Below are positions 55,085 through 64,000 of a DNA stretch of 64,000 nt, piece after piece. Made by a program: the position numbers and the translations under genes. The notes below the pieces were generated by a model that saw only the letters and a list, made by a program, of their open reading frames with translations, had not been told where the DNA came from and ran no database searches. Position 1 is the first letter of the stretch; each line of letters starts with the position of its first letter. Source of the DNA: Paraburkholderia sp. PGU19 (GTDB lineage Bacteria; Pseudomonadota; Gammaproteobacteria; Burkholderiales; Burkholderiaceae); contig NZ_AP023181.1 in assembly GCF_013426915.1 (NCBI RefSeq), forward strand, positions 1,550,001 through 1,614,000, written 5' to 3'.

Positions 55085-58000
55085 TTACTGGGCGTGTGTG
55101 GTCACTTCGGCGGAATCGGCGGCACGCTTTGCGCGGCGCTTCGCGAGCCACGCGTGCACCATGCCGAACACGACAGGCACGAACAACAGCGTCGACACCG
55201 TGCCGATAGCGAGACCGCCGATCACCGCGCGGCCGAGCGGTGCGTTCTGCTCGCCGCCGTCGCCGAGTCCGAGCGCCATCGGCAACATGCCGATCAGCAT
55301 TGCGAGGGCCGTCATCAGCACGGGGCGGAAGCGGTTGAAGCCTGCATCGAGCGCGGCGGCGAGCGGCGCCATGCCGTTCGCGAGCGACTCGCGCGCGGTG
55401 TTGATGACAAGAATGCTGTTGGCCGTTGCAATGCCGATGCAAAGAATCGTGCCCGTCAGCGCGGGGACGCTGAGCGTCGTATGCGTGGCGAACAGCATCC
55501 ACGCGATGCCCGCCAGCGATCCCGGCAAGCCGCTGATGATGATGAGCGGATCGAGCCACGACTGGAAATTCACCACCATCAGCAGATAGACGAGCGCGAT
55601 CGCAAACACGAGACCGGCGCCGAGACCCGCGAACGACTCGTTCATCGACTGCACCTGTCCGCGGATCACAATCGACGAGCCGGGTGGCAACTGTGCGCGC
55701 GCGGCATCGACGAGCTTCGTCACGTCGGTTGCGACGCCGCCCAGATCGCGGCCCTGCGTCGACGCGAAGATGTCGAGCACGGGCTGCACGTTGTAGTGCG
55801 ACACGACGGCTTGCTGCATGGTGCGCGACATCGTGCCGAGCGTGCCCAGCTGATTCTGCGGATTGACACTGACCTGGCTCGTCGTCAACGGAATGTTGGC
55901 GAGCGTTTGCAGCGAGTGAATGTCGTATTGCGGCACTTCCGCCAGCAACGGATAGCTGACGCCGTTCTTCGGATCGAGCCAGAAATTCGGCGTGGTCTGC
56001 GAACTGCCCGACAGCGCGATCAGCATGTTCTGCGCGACATCCTTCTGCGTGAGGCCCGCCTGCATCGCCTTCGTGCGATCGACGTTGACGTCGATGGTCG
56101 GCTGGTCGCCGGGCTGCTGGATGCGTGCATCGACGAGACCGCGCACGCCGCGCATCTGCGCGAGCAGCTTGTCCGCGACGACGCGGTTCTGATCGAGCTT
56201 GTTGCCGACGATCTGCAGGTCGATAGGCGCGGGCAGGCCGAAGTTCAGAATCTGGCTGACGATATCGGCGGGCAGGAACGCGAACGTCACGCCCGGAAAC
56301 GATTGAGCAAGCACATTGCGCAACTGCGCGACGTATTGTGCCGTCGGCTTGTGATCGGGCTTCAGCGTGATCATGATGTCGGCGTCTTCAGGGCCGACCG
56401 GGTCCGACGAGTCGTACGTCAGGTTGATGCCGCTCACGGGCACGCCGATGTTGTCGAGCACGGCCGCCTGTTCCGGCTTCGGAATCACGCTGCGAATTTT
56501 TGCTTCGACTTCATCGGTGATACGCGCCGTTTGCTCGATGCGCGTTCCCGTTGGCGCGCGCAGATGCAGGCGGATTTCGCCCGTATCGACGGCGGGGAAG
56601 AAGTCGCGCCCGGCGAACGGAATCAGCGCGAGCGACCCGAAGCACAGCGCAAGATACACGGGAATGAAACGGCGGCGATTGGCGATCGCCCGTTGCAACA
56701 CGTTGTGATAGCCATTGCGCAACGCTTCGAAGCGCCGCTCGAAACCCGCCTGAAAGCGCGCGAAAATCGCAAAGGGGCCGCGCGCCGCGTGACCGTTCTT
56801 CGAAGGCGCGCGCATCAGATACATCGCGAGCGTCGGAATCAGCGTGCGCGAGAAGAAGTACGACGCGCACATCGCGAACACGACGGCTTCCGCCAGCGGC
56901 ACGAACAGATAGCGCGCGACGCCCGAAAGAAGAAACATCGGCACGAACACGATGCAGATCGACAGCGTCGAGACGAACGTCGGCACGGCGATTTCGCCCG
57001 AGCCGTTCAGGATAGCGTCGTGCAGCGGCTCGCCGTTTTCGAGGTGATGCGTGATGTTTTCGATTGCCACGGTCGCGTCGTCGACGAGTATGCCGACAGC
57101 GAGCGCCAGGCCGCCCAGCGTCATGATGTTGATGGTCTGCCCGAGGGCAGCCAGCGCGATCAGCGAGGTGAGCACGGCAAGCGGAATCGACACCGCGATG
57201 ATCAACGTCGCGCGCCAGCTGCCGAGAAACAGCAGGATCATCGCGGCCGTCAGGCACGCGGCGATAAGCGCTTCGCGCACCACGCCCGAAATCGCGGACT
57301 TCACGAACACCGACTGATCGGAAAGCGGCGTGATCTTCAACGCGCTTGGCAGGCCGGCGGCGATCTTCGGCAACATCGCCTTCACCTGCTGGATGATGGT
57401 GAGCGTCGATGCGCTGCCCGTCTTTTCGATTTGCAGGAGCGCCGCGCGCTTGCCGTCGCTGCGCACGATGTTCGTCTGCGGCGCATAGCCGTCGATCACA
57501 TGCGCGACGTCGCGCACATAGACCACGCTGCCGTTCACCGTCTTGATGGGCAGATCGTTGAGCGCGGCGACCGTGCTCGTACTGCCGTTCATCTCGACGT
57601 TGTATTCGCGTGCGCCGATCTTCGCGGTGCCGCCTGGCAGAATCAGGCTTTGCGCGTTGACGGCGTTGACCACGTCGATGGGCGCGAGGCCCTTGGCCTG
57701 CAGCGCTTTCGGATCGAGCTGGACCATGATCTGGCGGATCTTGCCGCCGTATGGCAGCGGCACGGCCGCGCCTTGAATGGTCGCGAGTTGCGTGCGGATG
57801 AAGCTGTTGCCCAGATCGTAGAGCGTCTGTTCGGGCAGCGTGTTGCTCGACAGGCCCAATTGCAGCACAGGCACCGTCGATGCGTTGTACGAGATGATGT
57901 TCGGTGGCAGCGTGCCCGGTGGCAGCACGCGCAGAATCGACGCGGAGTTCGACGCGGCCTCGGCAATCGCGCGGTTGATGTCGGCGCCCGGATGAAAGAA

Positions 58001-58282
58001 CACCTTCACCACCGACACACCATTCAACGATTGCGATTCGATATGTTCGATATCGTCGACGTCGGTCGTGAGCGCGCGCTCGTAATTCGACGTGATCCGG
58101 TGCGCCATGTCTTCGGCGGAAAAGCCGTTATACGACCAGACGATGCTGACGACAGGAATGTTGATGTTCGGAAAGATATCGGTCGGCGTGCGCAGGATCG
58201 CGAGCGGCCCGATGATGAAGAGCAGCACGGCCAGCACGATAAATGTGTAAGGCCGCCGCAGGGCCAGTTTGACGATCCACAT
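55085..58282 (-). CDS. RND family multidrug efflux permease (HAE1-like)
   Basis: 1065 residues with twelve membrane helices. GILVDDATVAIENITHHLE contains the proton-relay Asp pair of TM4, and FPNINIPVVSIVW and DDIEHIESQSLNG are N-terminal pore-domain blocks. It is the proton-driven inner-membrane pump; substrates are unknown. ATG 58282 was chosen with AAGGAAA upstream, since an earlier frame start at 58345 would add an unlikely 21 residues. Head of the operon permease-adaptor-outer membrane factor. A TetR-like site (58372-58385) lies upstream. Confidence 0.93.
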   Translation of the reverse strand: MWIVKLALRRPYTFIVLAVLLFIIGPLAILRTPTDIFPNINIPVVSIVWSYNGFSAEDMAHRITSNYERALTTDVDDIEHIESQSLNGVSVVKVFFHPGADINRAIAEAASNSASILRVLPPGTLPPNIISYNASTVPVLQLGLSSNTLPEQTLYDLGNSFIRTQLATIQGAAVPLPYGGKIRQIMVQLDPKALQAKGLAPIDVVNAVNAQSLILPGGTAKIGAREYNVEMNGSTSTVAALNDLPIKTVNGSVVYVRDVAHVIDGYAPQTNIVRSDGKRAALLQIEKTGSASTLTIIQQVKAMLPKIAAGLPSALKITPLSDQSVFVKSAISGVVREALIAACLTAAMILLFLGSWRATLIIAVSIPLAVLTSLIALAALGQTINIMTLGGLALAVGILVDDATVAIENITHHLENGEPLHDAILNGSGEIAVPTFVSTLSICIVFVPMFLLSGVARYLFVPLAEAVVFAMCASYFFSRTLIPTLAMYLMRAPSKNGHAARGPFAIFARFQAGFERRFEALRNGYHNVLQRAIANRRRFIPVYLALCFGSLALIPFAGRDFFPAVDTGEIRLHLRAPTGTRIEQTARITDEVEAKIRSVIPKPEQAAVLDNIGVPVSGINLTYDSSDPVGPEDADIMITLKPDHKPTAQYVAQLRNVLAQSFPGVTFAFLPADIVSQILNFGLPAPIDLQIVGNKLDQNRVVADKLLAQMRGVRGLVDARIQQPGDQPTIDVNVDRTKAMQAGLTQKDVAQNMLIALSGSSQTTPNFWLDPKNGVSYPLLAEVPQYDIHSLQTLANIPLTTSQVSVNPQNQLGTLGTMSRTMQQAVVSHYNVQPVLDIFASTQGRDLGGVATDVTKLVDAARAQLPPGSSIVIRGQVQSMNESFAGLGAGLVFAIALVYLLMVVNFQSWLDPLIIISGLPGSLAGIAWMLFATHTTLSVPALTGTILCIGIATANSILVINTARESLANGMAPLAAALDAGFNRFRPVLMTALAMLIGMLPMALGLGDGGEQNAPLGRAVIGGLAIGTVSTLLFVPVVFGMVHAWLAKRRAKRAADSAEVTTHAQ

Positions 58283-58618
58283 GACGTTTCCTTGGACGAT
58301 GATCTGTCGGTACGCCCAGACGCGGATCACGCGCGGGCAATGCATAGGGTCGCAGTGTGGCGGCGGGGCACTTACTGATTAGTGACTGCAACATTACGAA
58401 TCCGACATCTAGCGCCGAGGATAAATGGCCGCGATGCAGCGCGATTTCGTAAATGACCGATTTGTCATCTGAGAGACAGGGTTAGGTCAGCGGTGAGTGC
58501 ACACAATGGCGTTAACCCTTTGCAACCCGCCTTTGCATTCCGCAACGGGCAAAGGGCATTGGGGTCACACCCGCAAGGATGTGGCGCTGGTCGAAGACTC
58601 TCTTGCAGGTGAACCATC
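58283..58618. other. Divergent control region with TetR-like site
   Basis: About 335 bp between the RND operon and the DUF4148 gene. TTACTGATTAGTGA at 58372-58385 is a near-palindrome (TTACT-GATT-AGTGA) of the kind bound by TetR-family efflux repressors. No matching regulator gene is in this window. No other feature recognised. Confidence 0.45.
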
Positions 58619-58945
58619 ATGAAAGCACTGATTCAGGCCGTAGTCGTTTCGTGCGCGCTGGCTGCGCCGGCACTTTCCTTCGCTCAGGCCCAGCAGGGCG
58701 AGGTCACGCGTGCTCAGGTGCGTGAAGACCTGCAACGCGTAGAGGCGGCGGGCTATCGCCCAATTTCCAAGGACGCGACTTATCCGGACGATATCCAGGC
58801 CGCAGAAGCGAAGGTCGCGGCCAGCGAGCAGCCGATGGAACATACGGCCGTGGGCGGCGTCGCGCCGAGCGGCACGATGCAGACGGGCGCGCCCAGGTCG
58901 ACGACGACGGACGGGAATCCGCAGCCGGTGTTCTTTGGGAACTGA
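58619..58945 (+). CDS. DUF4148 domain-containing exported protein
   Basis: 108 residues. Signal peptide (MKALIQAVVVSCALAAPALSFAQ) and VTRAQVREDLQRVEAAGYRP core of DUF4148. Paralogue of the protein encoded at 24581. Divergent from the RND operon; a GC-rich hairpin at 58952-58976 follows the stop. Confidence 0.9.
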   Translation: MKALIQAVVVSCALAAPALSFAQAQQGEVTRAQVREDLQRVEAAGYRPISKDATYPDDIQAAEAKVAASEQPMEHTAVGGVAPSGTMQTGAPRSTTTDGNPQPVFFGN

Positions 58946-58951
58946 AATTGA

Positions 58952-58976
58952 GGCAGCGGGCGCATTGCCCGCTGCC
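58952..58976. terminator. GC-rich hairpin after the DUF4148 gene
   Basis: GGCAGCGGGC (58952-58961) pairs perfectly with GCCCGCTGCC (58967-58976), 5-base loop, between convergent genes. No T tract, so terminator function is uncertain. Confidence 0.5.
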
Positions 58977-59036
58977 TGCCGCGACGGTCAGTGCATCGCG
59001 TAGCCGCCAGCTAGTGACGGCTCGCGATCACCTGCT

Positions 59037-61229
59037 TCAAGCAAGGCTTTCCGTCGAGAACGGCATCGCATAGACCCGCTTGCCCGTCGCCGCGAAAATC
59101 GCGTTGGCGACAGCGGGACCCACGGGCGCGACGCCCGGTTCGCCGATGCCCGTCGGCGCTTGCGTCGACGCAACGATGTGCACCTCGACCTTCGGCATCG
59201 CATCGATGCGCAGCACGCGGTAGCCGTCGAAATTATTCTGCTCGACGCGGCCGTCCTTCAGCGTGATCGCGCCATACAGCGCTGCGCCCAGCCCGAAGCC
59301 GATACCGCCTTCGATCTGCGCCGCGATCACGTCCGGGTTGATGGCCGTGCCACAGTCGACCGCACACACCACGCGATCGACCTTGACCTTGCCGTCTTTA
59401 TCCACGGACACCTCGGCGACCTGTGCGACGAACGTCTTGAACGCTTCGGCGACGGCGATGCCACGTCCCTTGCCGGCCGGCAGAGGCGCATTGCTCCAGC
59501 CCGCTTTTTGCGCCGCGAGGTCGAGCACGCCACGCATGCGCGGCTCATGTTCGAGCAGATCGCGCCGGAAGGTGTACGGGTCTTTTCCAGCCGCGTGCGC
59601 CGCTTCGTCGATGAACGCTTCGACCGCGAACGCCGTGTGCGAACTGCCGACCACCCGCCACCACAGAACGGGCACGCCCGTCTGCATCGTCGACAGTTCG
59701 ACCGAGATGTTCGGAATCGCGTACGCGATGTTCGCGGCGCCTTCCACCGAGGTCCCGTCGATGCCGTTCTTGATCAGCCCCGCGAACGGCGTGCCGGCGA
59801 CGATGGACTGCCCGACGATCCGATGCTGCCAGCCGACCAGCTTGCCGTCGCGCGTCAGGCCTGCATCGAGCTTGTGGAAATACATCGGGCGATAGAGGCC
59901 GCCGTGGATGTCGTCCTCGCGCGTCCATTGCAGCTTGACGGGTGTGCCGTTCGCGCCGAGCGCCTTCGCGACCGACACGGCTTCGACGATATAGTCCGAG
60001 CCGGGATTCGCGCGCCGGCCGAAGCTGCCGCCAGCGTACAGCGTGTGGATGCTGACCTGCTGCGGCTGCAGGCCGGCGACGCGCGCGGCGTTCGCCTGAT
60101 CGACGGTCTGGAACTGATCGCCCGCCCAGATTTCGCAGCTATTGGCCGTCAGCTTGATGACGGCGTCGAGCGGCTCCATTGGCGCGTGCGCGAGATACGG
60201 AAACTCATAGCTCGCGGACAACTTGCGCGCCGCGCCCTGGATCGCCTTCGATGCATCGCCTTCGGTACGCGCGGGCAGGCCGGGCTTGTCGGCGGCCTTG
60301 CGGTACTCGGCCATGATGTCCGCCGAACTGCGCTTTTCCGCGTGTGTATCGTCCCATTCCACTTTCAGCGCGTCGCGGCCCTGCTTCGCGGCCCAGAAGC
60401 TCTTCGCGACGACAGCGACGCCGCGCGGCACCTGCACCACGTTCACGACGCCAGGGACCGCTTTCGCCGCCGATGCATCGAACGAGCGCACCGTCGCGCC
60501 GAACAGCGGCGGGCGCTGCATCACGGCGACGAGCATGCCGGGCAGCGTCACGTCGATCGTGAACTGCGCGGTGCCGTCGGTTTTCGGCGGCACATCGACA
60601 CGCGGTGCCTGACTGCCGATCAGCCTGAAGGTCTTCGGGTCCTTCAGCGTCACGTTTTCCGGTACAGGCAACGCGGCGGCCGCCGATGACAGCGAACCGT
60701 ACGTCGCATGCTTGCCGCTCGCGTCGTGATAGACGACGCCGCGCTCCGTGCGCAATTCGGATGCGGGCACCTTCCACTGCTGTGCCGCCGCCGTGATCAG
60801 CATCACGCGCGCGGTCGCGCCCGCTTCGCGCAGTTGCGTCCATGAATTGGCCATCGCCGAGCTGCCGCCCGTGCCCTGGATCGTGCCGAACGCGAGATTC
60901 GCGTAGCGCTTCGCATCAGCGGGCGCGCTTTCGACGCGCACGCGCGACCAGTCCGCGTCGAGTTCTTCCGCGACGATCGTCGCGATGCCCGTGTACGCGC
61001 CCTGGCCCATTTCGACGTGCTTCGCGATCACGGTCACGCTGTCGTCGGCGCCGACGCGCAGGAACGCGTTTGGCGCGAAGGTGGCGCCTGGCGCTTGTGC
61101 GGCGATCGCACGGCGCGAGGTGCCCGCCCATTCGAAGCCGATCGTGAGCGCGAGGGCTGCCGCCGTCCCCGCGCTTTTCAGGAAGGTGCGCCGCGACGGG
61201 CGCTGAACGTCAACGATATCGGTTGTCAT
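59037..61229 (-). CDS. Molybdopterin-binding subunit of an IorB-like oxidoreductase
   Basis: 730 residues of the xanthine-dehydrogenase superfamily, IorB (isoquinoline 1-oxidoreductase) branch. A twin-arginine signal (RRTFLKSAG) shows periplasmic export. Mo-cofactor blocks present: [71 protein letters not shown] [31 protein letters not shown] and [13 protein letters not shown] with the catalytic Glu. It oxidises an aldehyde or N-heterocycle; the substrate is unknown. The 2Fe-2S subunit gene precedes it by 3 bp. No cytochrome c subunit is encoded here. Confidence 0.92.
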   Translation of the reverse strand: MTTDIVDVQRPSRRTFLKSAGTAAALALTIGFEWAGTSRRAIAAQAPGATFAPNAFLRVGADDSVTVIAKHVEMGQGAYTGIATIVAEELDADWSRVRVESAPADAKRYANLAFGTIQGTGGSSAMANSWTQLREAGATARVMLITAAAQQWKVPASELRTERGVVYHDASGKHATYGSLSSAAAALPVPENVTLKDPKTFRLIGSQAPRVDVPPKTDGTAQFTIDVTLPGMLVAVMQRPPLFGATVRSFDASAAKAVPGVVNVVQVPRGVAVVAKSFWAAKQGRDALKVEWDDTHAEKRSSADIMAEYRKAADKPGLPARTEGDASKAIQGAARKLSASYEFPYLAHAPMEPLDAVIKLTANSCEIWAGDQFQTVDQANAARVAGLQPQQVSIHTLYAGGSFGRRANPGSDYIVEAVSVAKALGANGTPVKLQWTREDDIHGGLYRPMYFHKLDAGLTRDGKLVGWQHRIVGQSIVAGTPFAGLIKNGIDGTSVEGAANIAYAIPNISVELSTMQTGVPVLWWRVVGSSHTAFAVEAFIDEAAHAAGKDPYTFRRDLLEHEPRMRGVLDLAAQKAGWSNAPLPAGKGRGIAVAEAFKTFVAQVAEVSVDKDGKVKVDRVVCAVDCGTAINPDVIAAQIEGGIGFGLGAALYGAITLKDGRVEQNNFDGYRVLRIDAMPKVEVHIVASTQAPTGIGEPGVAPVGPAVANAIFAATGKRVYAMPFSTESLA

Positions 61230-61232
61230 CGC

Positions 61233-61694
61233 TCACGCTCCCATCGCGTCGGCGGCGTCGTGAATCGCCGCGCGAATGCGCGTGTAGGTCGCACAGCGGC
61301 AGATGTTTCCGCTCATCGCGGCGTCGATGTCGGCGTCGGACGGCTTGGCGTTTTGCGCGAGCAGCGCGGCGGCGGACATGATCTGCCCGGACTGACAGTA
61401 GCCGCACTGCGGCACCTGCAGCTTCACCCACGCGGCCTGCACGGCCTTGGCCGGCTTGCCCTGCAATCCTTCGATCGTCGTGATGTGGCGGCCTTCGACA
61501 GCCGCGAGCGGCGTGATGCAGGAGCGGATCGGCTGGCCTTCGAGATGGACCGTGCACGCGCCGCATTGCGCCATCCCGCAGCCGAACTTCGTTCCATGCA
61601 AACCCGCGACTTCGCGGATAGCCCAGAGCAGCGGCATGTTGGGATCGGCGTCCAGCGTCGTGGACTTGCCGTTGAGAATCAGAGTGGTGGACAT
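61233..61694 (-). CDS. 2Fe-2S subunit of the IorAB-like oxidoreductase
   Basis: 153 residues carrying two [2Fe-2S] clusters: plant-type C39/C44/C47/C59 ([12 protein letters not shown]) and helical C97/C100/C132/C134 ([13 protein letters not shown]). It passes electrons from the Mo centre. Start MSTTLILNG at 61694 preceded by GGAGTC. Together with the 730-residue subunit it forms a two-gene operon. Confidence 0.95.
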   Translation of the reverse strand: MSTTLILNGKSTTLDADPNMPLLWAIREVAGLHGTKFGCGMAQCGACTVHLEGQPIRSCITPLAAVEGRHITTIEGLQGKPAKAVQAAWVKLQVPQCGYCQSGQIMSAAALLAQNAKPSDADIDAAMSGNICRCATYTRIRAAIHDAADAMGA

Positions 61695-61967
61695 CGATGA
61701 CTCCGAGTAGGTTCGGGTTCTGGTTTTACACAGTTGCCAATGCGCTCGCGCGTGCCGCATGCGCAGCGATGACGAAGCAGTGGGAACGTGTCGGAGTGTG
61801 GCTCAAAGCGGCCGTTTCTGTTGTTCGAAAACTCCGGAAGTCTTGCCTAATCCTGTGGGGGGCGCTGAGTCATCGAAGCGCCCGTGCCGGTCGATTTGCG
61901 GTGGGCGGCGTATATTCGTCTCTGGCGCAAACAGTTTCAGCGCGACGGCCACGATCAGGAGACCGCA

Positions 61968-62648
61968 ATGAACAATCGATGGTGGACATGCCCGGTTACC
62001 GCGTTCTGGCTCGCCGCGTTCGCGTCCGTTGCGCTCGCGCAGCAAGGCGGCACGCCGGGCGTCTCGGCGCCCGTCGTCTACGTGTCGGACTTCGAACTCG
62101 ATGCCGCCGACATCACACCCGATCAGAGCCGCCTGAGCCGCGCGCGGCGCCTCGCGGGCAGCCTGTCGCCGCTACATCTGTCGGAGCAGGACCCGCAGAA
62201 GAAAGCGCAGGAACTGGTCGCGAAGATGTCGGAAACGCTCGTCGCCGATTTGCAGCACGACGGTATCGATGCGCGCCGTCTGCCCGGCGACGCGCCGCTT
62301 CCCGCGCAGGGCTGGCTGGTGCGCGGCGTATTTTTGAGCGTGGACGAAGGCAACCGCGTGCGGCGCGCCGTCGTGGGTTTCGGCGCGGGACAGGGCAAGA
62401 TCGAACTGGCCGTCGCCATCGATCCATTGCCCAACCAGTCGCCCGCGCCGCTTTATCAAACGGTCGAAGGGCAGTCGGACCGGCACGTTCCCGGTGCGAT
62501 CGTCAAGCTCAATCCTTATGCGGCGGCCGCACGATACGTGATGGCGGGCAACGATCAGCAGGCCGATATCAAACAGGTTGCCGGGCAGGTGGCGGATGCC
62601 GTGCAAGCGCGCGTCAAGCCGCGCGACGCACCCGCGCCGCAGCAATGA
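61968..62648 (+). CDS. DUF4410 domain-containing exported protein
   Basis: 226 residues. Signal peptide (WTCPVTAFWLAAFASVALAQ), then VVYVSDFELD, AQELVAKMSETLVADLQHDGIDARRLPGDAPLPAQGWLVRGVFLSVDEGNRVRRAVVGFGAGQGKIEL, a DUF4410 pattern of unknown function, periplasmic. ATG 61968 follows CAGGAGA. Confidence 0.8.
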   Translation: MNNRWWTCPVTAFWLAAFASVALAQQGGTPGVSAPVVYVSDFELDAADITPDQSRLSRARRLAGSLSPLHLSEQDPQKKAQELVAKMSETLVADLQHDGIDARRLPGDAPLPAQGWLVRGVFLSVDEGNRVRRAVVGFGAGQGKIELAVAIDPLPNQSPAPLYQTVEGQSDRHVPGAIVKLNPYAAAARYVMAGNDQQADIKQVAGQVADAVQARVKPRDAPAPQQ

Positions 62649-62690
62649 AAGCGCGAGCCAGCGGCGAGCGCGAGCCAGCGGCGCCGCGCA

Positions 62691-64000
62691 TCAACTGTTT
62701 GCCGGGCTGACTTCGACGCGCGGCCAGACGAGCGCTTCGAACTGATCGGGCGTAACCGGCTGCGAGTACAAAAAGCCTTGCGCAAAATCGCAGCCGACGG
62801 CGATCAGGAAATCGCGCTGCTCGATGGTTTCCACGCCTTCAGCAATGACCTTCAGCCCGAGCTTGTGCGCCAGCACGACCATCGCCTCGCAGAGCGCCTG
62901 ATTGTCCGCATCGAAGCCGAGGTTCTGCACGAAGGACCGGTCGATCTTCAGAAAGTCGATCTCGAAGCGCTTCAGATACGCCAGCGACGAATAACCCGTG
63001 CCGAAGTCGTCGATCGAAATGCGGATGCCCGCATTGCGGAACGTCATCAGCCTTTCGTCGATCTTCAGGTCGGCGTGCATCAGCAGCCCTTCGGTGATCT
63101 CGACGGCAACGCTCTGTCCCGGCATGCCCTCGCGATGCAGATACTCGGACCATTGCGTGCACACCAGATTGTCCTGGCGAATCTGCACCGGCGACACGTT
63201 AACGCTGATCTGAAACGACGAATGGAAGCGGTTGCGCCAGTGCTTCGCCTGCTGCACGGCCTGTCTGAACACCCAATCGCCGATCGGCACGATGAGGCCC
63301 GTGTCTTCGGCCAATGGAATGAAGTCCAGCGGGCTGATGATGCCGCGCTCAGGGTGCAGCCAACGGATCAGCGCCTCGGCCTTGTAGATGTCGCCCGTCG
63401 TCAGATCGACGATTGGTTGGTAGTAGAGCCGGAACTGATCGCCCGGCAGCGCGGCGCGCAGATCGCTCGTCAGACGCAGGCGTTTCTCCGCCGCGATCTG
63501 CAAATCCTGCGTGAAATAGCTGAGGCAGTTGCGACCCGCGTTCTTGGCCGCGTACATCGCCTGATCGGCGTTCTTGAAGAGCACGTCGAGTTCGCTCGCG
63601 TCGTCCGGGTACAGCGTGACGCCGATGCTCGCCGAAATGAACGCCTCGTCCGGGCCGAGCGTGAACGGCTCAGACAGCTTGTCGATGATCGTCCGCGCGA
63701 TCCGCTCGATGCTGCCAACGTGATCGAGATTCGGCAGGATCACGGTGAACTCGTCGCCGCCAAGACGGGCGACGATGTCCGCTTCGCGCACGCACGACGT
63801 GATACGCCGCGCGGCTTCGATCAACAGCGTGTCGCCCGTATCGTGTCCGAGAGAGTCGTTGACTTCCTTGAAGCGGTCCAGATCGATCAGCATCAACGCC
63901 ATCCGATGCCCGGAGCGCTGCGCGATCTTCGCTTCCTGCTCGAGACGGTTCTGGAACATCTGGCGGTTCGGCAGTTGCGTCAGCGTGTCGAAGTTGGCCT
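62691..64000 (-). CDS. GGDEF-EAL c-di-GMP protein (5' end outside window)
   Basis: At least 436 residues, the start beyond the window (DTLTQLPNRQMF is already in frame at the edge). The GGDEF motif is intact (ARLGGDEFTVI) and so are EALIRW, DDFGTGYSSL and KIDRSFV of the EAL domain, so both synthesis and hydrolysis of c-di-GMP are possible. The sensor part is not visible. It ends 43 bp after the convergent DUF4410 gene. Confidence 0.93.
   Translation of the reverse strand, partial: ANFDTLTQLPNRQMFQNRLEQEAKIAQRSGHRMALMLIDLDRFKEVNDSLGHDTGDTLLIEAARRITSCVREADIVARLGGDEFTVILPNLDHVGSIERIARTIIDKLSEPFTLGPDEAFISASIGVTLYPDDASELDVLFKNADQAMYAAKNAGRNCLSYFTQDLQIAAEKRLRLTSDLRAALPGDQFRLYYQPIVDLTTGDIYKAEALIRWLHPERGIISPLDFIPLAEDTGLIVPIGDWVFRQAVQQAKHWRNRFHSSFQISVNVSPVQIRQDNLVCTQWSEYLHREGMPGQSVAVEITEGLLMHADLKIDERLMTFRNAGIRISIDDFGTGYSSLAYLKRFEIDFLKIDRSFVQNLGFDADNQALCEAMVVLAHKLGLKVIAEGVETIEQRDFLIAVGCDFAQGFLYSQPVTPDQFEALVWPRVEVSPANS

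Noticed and set aside
54572-58378. 1268-codon open frame on the + strand opposite the RND genes
   Set aside because: It mirrors the third-position GC bias of the real minus-strand genes, is Arg/His-rich with no domain, and has no ribosome site.
58501-58560. Sigma-54 promoter before the DUF4148 gene at 58619
   Set aside because: A GGCG...TTGCA pair is present but GG-to-GC spacing is 14 bp instead of 12.

Overview
The window reads as a secondary replicon (chromid or megaplasmid) of a Burkholderiaceae bacterium, most likely Paraburkholderia or Caballeronia. Grounds for this are the high GC content, the protein families (DUF4148, MipA/OmpV, many LysR/AraC regulators, PhoX, MHYT-GGDEF-EAL) and a complete replication/partition module at 42.7-47.8 kb. 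That module holds convergently oriented rep, parA and parB, nine CCCC-N4-GGGGAC iterons and five 15-bp TATTTAC-G-GTAAATA palindromes that look like centromere (parS) sites. Genus is inferred from gene content only.

Layout. 0-8 kb: an SDR fragment, a tautomerase, a ~950-bp inverted repeat with two near-perfect hairpins, a MOSC protein, a nitronate monooxygenase, a creatininase-family amidohydrolase divergent from a TTG-started acetamidase/formamidase (twin operators around its promoter), and two LysR regulators. 8-28 kb: small exported proteins, a rubredoxin fused to an unknown N-terminal domain, a FUSC-type membrane protein, periplasmic trehalase, a PlsC acyltransferase, an MHYT-GGDEF-EAL c-di-GMP protein, PhoX phosphatase, an AraC regulator, a PAP2 phosphatase, a domesticated-transposase-like protein and envelope proteins.

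28-36 kb is the most coherent accessory system. A sigma-54 activator (GAF-AAA-Fis, AcoR-like) precedes pqqA and pqqD (no pqqB/C/E nearby), a one-helix membrane protein, a PQQ alcohol dehydrogenase carrying the D-Y-D signature of lanthanide-dependent enzymes, and a protein fusing a periplasmic binding-protein domain (XoxJ-like) to a cytochrome c (XoxG-like). I find -24/-12 sigma-54 promoters in front of both pqqA and the dehydrogenase. The set can be read as one regulon: the activator senses an alcohol or derived signal, PqqA/PqqD feed PQQ synthesis, the dehydrogenase oxidises alcohol in the periplasm, and the fused partner takes the electrons.

36-41 kb: housekeeping and repair genes (zinc-ligand-less Tag, MsrB, MOSC, DUF445) and a DUF3293 gene whose Shine-Dalgarno lies in a hairpin. 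41.5-42.0 kb: 20 copies of a 7-mer followed by 55 copies of the derived 6-mer, close to the partition sites. 48-64 kb: MipA/OmpV, a decayed sigma-54 activator, a fused permease-ATPase oxyanion (molybdate/tungstate-type) transporter with its binding protein, an RND efflux operon whose adaptor gene carries a C-terminal frameshift, a two-subunit periplasmic molybdenum oxidoreductase, a DUF4410 protein and a GGDEF-EAL protein cut by the window end. No rRNA, tRNA, CRISPR array or intact insertion sequence was recognised.
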